Shown here: piece after piece, positions 3,406 to 5,464 of the stretch
How positions within the stretch are numbered: position 1 is the first letter of the stretch
How the letters are laid out: the number at the start of each line of letters is the position of its first letter
NCBI GenBank assembly: GCA_910585745.1
Contig: CAJUFM010000105.1
Location: 1-5,464, forward strand
Length of the DNA stretch: 5,464 bases
Direction: 5' to 3'
From: an uncultured Eubacterium sp.
GTDB taxonomy: Bacteria > Bacillota > Clostridia > Lachnospirales > Lachnospiraceae
Position numbers and translations under genes: made by a program
The notes under the pieces: model-generated
Told to the model about the DNA's origin: nothing
Seen by the model: the letters and a program-made list of their open reading frames with translations, nothing else
Database searches by the model: none

Positions 3406-5464
3406 ATGAGACGGAATGAGAGAAGCATTTCCTTCAATGTGGATGCATATACAGCCAGATTAATCGGAAGGGAGAATGTATCCAAATTAGAAGGAGCAGT
3501 TCTTGAGATTGTGAAAAATGCTTATGATGCAGATGCAAAGGTGTTCTGCCTTTATTATAGTGCGTCAGAGAATTGTATCACTATGATTGATAATGGAAGT
3601 GGGATGGTAGAAGAAGTACTTCGGGACCATTGGATGACCATTGGCAATTCTTCTAAAAAAATTACTTTTAAAACTGCCGGAAACCGTATTCAGACAGGGG
3701 CAAAGGGAATAGGGAGATTTGCTTTCGACCGTATTTCAGATCGTTGTGAAATGTTGACGATTTCGGAGCAGGGCGGACTAGAGTGGATCGTCAACTGGGA
3801 TGATTTTAGTGGAAACAAAAATCTTTCAGATATAAAAGCCCAGTTATTCGATTCGGATGATACGTTGTCAGAGTACGCACATATTCATTCATGGACAAAT
3901 CAGGAAATGGCAAAACTGATCGGGAATCTGGATCTGGGAAAAACAGGAACTGTCTTCCGTTTATACGGTCTGCATGATGACTGGAATGAAAAGACCATGG
4001 AGAGATTGCGGAATCATCTGGAGAATCTTCTTCCCCCGGATGTGGTTCAAGACTTTGATATATATTTCTTTGATGATACGACATTAGCAGAAGAGGCAAA
4101 GGTTGTAAGCGCCAATATTGATTCTTATGATTACCGGATAGAATTTGTGGTCCAGGGGAATCGGTTAAGTCTTTATTTAAACAGGAATGAATTTGATTTT
4201 GGGGAAGAAGAGGAAGAAATATTACGGGAGGCAGGTATCGCCAGGGAGGAGATACCTTATTTTCATGGTGAGACAAAGCAGATGGAATTTACCTTTGCCG
4301 AGATTGGAGAGACCGCAAATCTTATCGGAGATTTTAAAGGGGTTCTCTATTTTAATAAAATTACTTATACTAAGAAAGATGCTGAAAAATTTTACTATAA
4401 AGATATTAAAGGAAGGAAAAATTTTACCAGGGAATTTGGTGGAATAAAGATTTATAGGGATCATTTCCGGGTGCGCCCCTATGGTGAATACGGGGATAAT
4501 GACTTTGACTGGTTGGAGTTATCCGCCCGCAGTAACCGTTCATCGGTAGGATTGGGCCATCCCAGGAATAATTGGCGGGTCGGTTCGGAACAGATGATTG
4601 GTCTGGTGAATATATCAAGGGAAAACAGTAATCTTGAGGATGCCGCAAACCGGAATGGTATCCAGGAAGGCCCTGGATTTGAACAGTTAAAAAGAGTTCT
4701 TATAGCTGTGATCAGTGAGTTTGAACGGGACAGGCAGGGAATCGGCAGAAGGCTGGCAGAATATTCCAAGCAGAAGGATGAGCTCCAAGCAGAATTGGAA
4801 GAAATGCGAAGAATTGCAAAGTTGCGCAAAGAGTGGGAGGAAGAGCAGAAAGAAAAGAAGCAGGACGGGTTGGGGAGTGAACAATTAGAGGATAAGGGCA
4901 GCGGGAGTACAGATCGTAAAGAAGAGGCTCCGACAGCAGATCCTGATAAGGTGATGAAGTTGCTAAGCTCTTATGGTTTAAGACAGGAGCAGGAGATTCA
5001 GGAACTAGAAAATGAAATGAAGATGCTTAATACTCTGGCTACGACGGGGATTATCGCAAATATGTTTATGCATGAGATCCGCACGTTGACAAATAATATC
5101 GGTCAGGAACTGGATTCGGCATATGAAGCGATCAAGTATGATCAGGATATAGAAGAGGCTTTTAAGAATGTTCAGAAGGCAATCGTTTTTAAAAAACATT
5201 TTGCCTCCTGGTTTGGCGTGACAATTGAATCCATCCGTAAAGATAAAAGGAGACGAAAATGTTGTAATATCAAAGAACTTTTGAAAGATTTTATTGGAAC
5301 GTGGAAGGAGATACTAGAGAGAAATGACGTGCAACTGATGTTCTCCTGCGATGAGGATATTTTATTCCGATGTTTTGCTTTTGATATCGAGAATGTTATC
5401 AGTAACCTTATTTCAAACAGCCTTGCTTCTTTTGAGCGTGAAAATGAAGAGGTGCTGGATAAAA
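3406..5464 (+). CDS. Dual-GHKL protein: HSP90/MORC-like ATPase fused to a histidine kinase core (3' end beyond window)
   Basis: The frame is open from ATG 3406 to the window edge (686 residues visible). GGAGG at 3394-3398, 7 bases upstream, decides the start. The N-terminal GHKL ATPase (about 10-200) has the N-box E34-x3-N38-x2-D41, the G1 box DNGSGM (62-67), WMTIGNSSK (76-84) and the glycine lid GAKGIGRFA (98-106). An S5/transducer-like region follows, with GGIKIYRDHFRVRPYG (345-360) and ANRNGI (414-419), as in HSP90-like bacterial ATPases. Residues about 430-545 are charged coiled coil with a low-complexity stretch (486-515). A dimerisation/phosphoacceptor helix has the H-box HEIR (H556 to R559). 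The second HATPase begins near 650, with N-box residues N667 and N671, and is cut before its G1 box. No signal peptide or membrane segment is seen, so it is cytosolic. The likely role is ATP-dependent signalling to a response regulator encoded downstream. A defence or stress role is only inferred. Pure DNA repair (MutL-like) is less likely because of the H-box. Confidence 0.9.
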   Translation, partial: MRRNERSISFNVDAYTARLIGRENVSKLEGAVLEIVKNAYDADAKVFCLYYSASENCITMIDNGSGMVEEVLRDHWMTIGNSSKKITFKTAGNRIQTGAKGIGRFAFDRISDRCEMLTISEQGGLEWIVNWDDFSGNKNLSDIKAQLFDSDDTLSEYAHIHSWTNQEMAKLIGNLDLGKTGTVFRLYGLHDDWNEKTMERLRNHLENLLPPDVVQDFDIYFFDDTTLAEEAKVVSANIDSYDYRIEFVVQGNRLSLYLNRNEFDFGEEEEEILREAGIAREEIPYFHGETKQMEFTFAEIGETANLIGDFKGVLYFNKITYTKKDAEKFYYKDIKGRKNFTREFGGIKIYRDHFRVRPYGEYGDNDFDWLELSARSNRSSVGLGHPRNNWRVGSEQMIGLVNISRENSNLEDAANRNGIQEGPGFEQLKRVLIAVISEFERDRQGIGRRLAEYSKQKDELQAELEEMRRIAKLRKEWEEEQKEKKQDGLGSEQLEDKGSGSTDRKEEAPTADPDKVMKLLSSYGLRQEQEIQELENEMKMLNTLATTGIIANMFMHEIRTLTNNIGQELDSAYEAIKYDQDIEEAFKNVQKAIVFKKHFASWFGVTIESIRKDKRRRKCCNIKELLKDFIGTWKEILERNDVQLMFSCDEDILFRCFAFDIENVISNLISNSLASFERENEEVLDK

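Noticed and set aside
3806..4276. Minus-strand open frame of 156 codons
   Set aside because: It lies antisense inside the GHKL gene, whose plus frame carries clear ATPase motifs. The minus product has no recognisable motif and is low-complexity; it is a shadow frame.
4187..4464. Short open frames on both strands within the middle of the GHKL gene
   Set aside because: They are AT-rich shadow frames; the GHKL frame runs unbroken through the region with a recognisable transducer motif.

Overview
The window looks like chromosomal DNA from a Gram-positive, low-to-medium GC anaerobe of the Clostridia, most plausibly Lachnospiraceae-like. The basis is strong GGAGG-type ribosome binding sites, sigma-A-type promoters, and the protein set (a DegV fatty-acid-binding protein, a four-cysteine iron-sulfur flavoprotein, an SfsA nuclease and a clostridial-style XRE regulator). 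Taxonomy is an inference from protein flavour, not from a marker gene.

Layout. (1) 1-780, plus strand: a strong inverted repeat lies just upstream of an XRE regulator (65-673) whose C-terminus is four exact 15-residue repeats, each with one cysteine. A good intrinsic terminator (751-778) closes the unit. Between the XRE stop and this terminator is a short minus-strand relic of the 3' end of a second degV gene. (2) 797-1734, minus strand: an intact degV gene, with a possible 16-codon ORF overlapping its stop. (3) 1735-1871: a compact divergent promoter region with back-to-back -35 boxes 3 bp apart. (4) 1872-3230, plus strand: a probable two-gene unit of a flavodoxin-fold Fe-S oxidoreductase and sfsA. 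(5) From 3227 on: a near-consensus promoter overlaps the sfsA stop codon. It drives a leader of about 144 nt and then a large gene (3406 to beyond the window end) that appears lower in GC in the blocks counted.

The large gene is the most interesting item. It encodes a soluble protein of more than 686 residues with two GHKL ATPase modules. The N-terminal one is HSP90/MORC-like with an S5-like transducer region. The C-terminal one is a histidine kinase core with an HEIR phosphoacceptor box and the start of an HATPase domain. It has no membrane segment and no recognisable classical sensor domain, so the HSP90-like module is a candidate input domain. It is cut by the window edge, and its likely partners lie downstream. 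A role in stress response or phage defence is possible but is only inferred.

The other genes are mainly housekeeping: lipid-linked DegV, redox flavoprotein and SfsA. Nothing in the sequence ties them functionally to the GHKL gene. The degV relic and the change in base composition after sfsA suggest that both ends of the window have been remodelled by recombination or gene acquisition.
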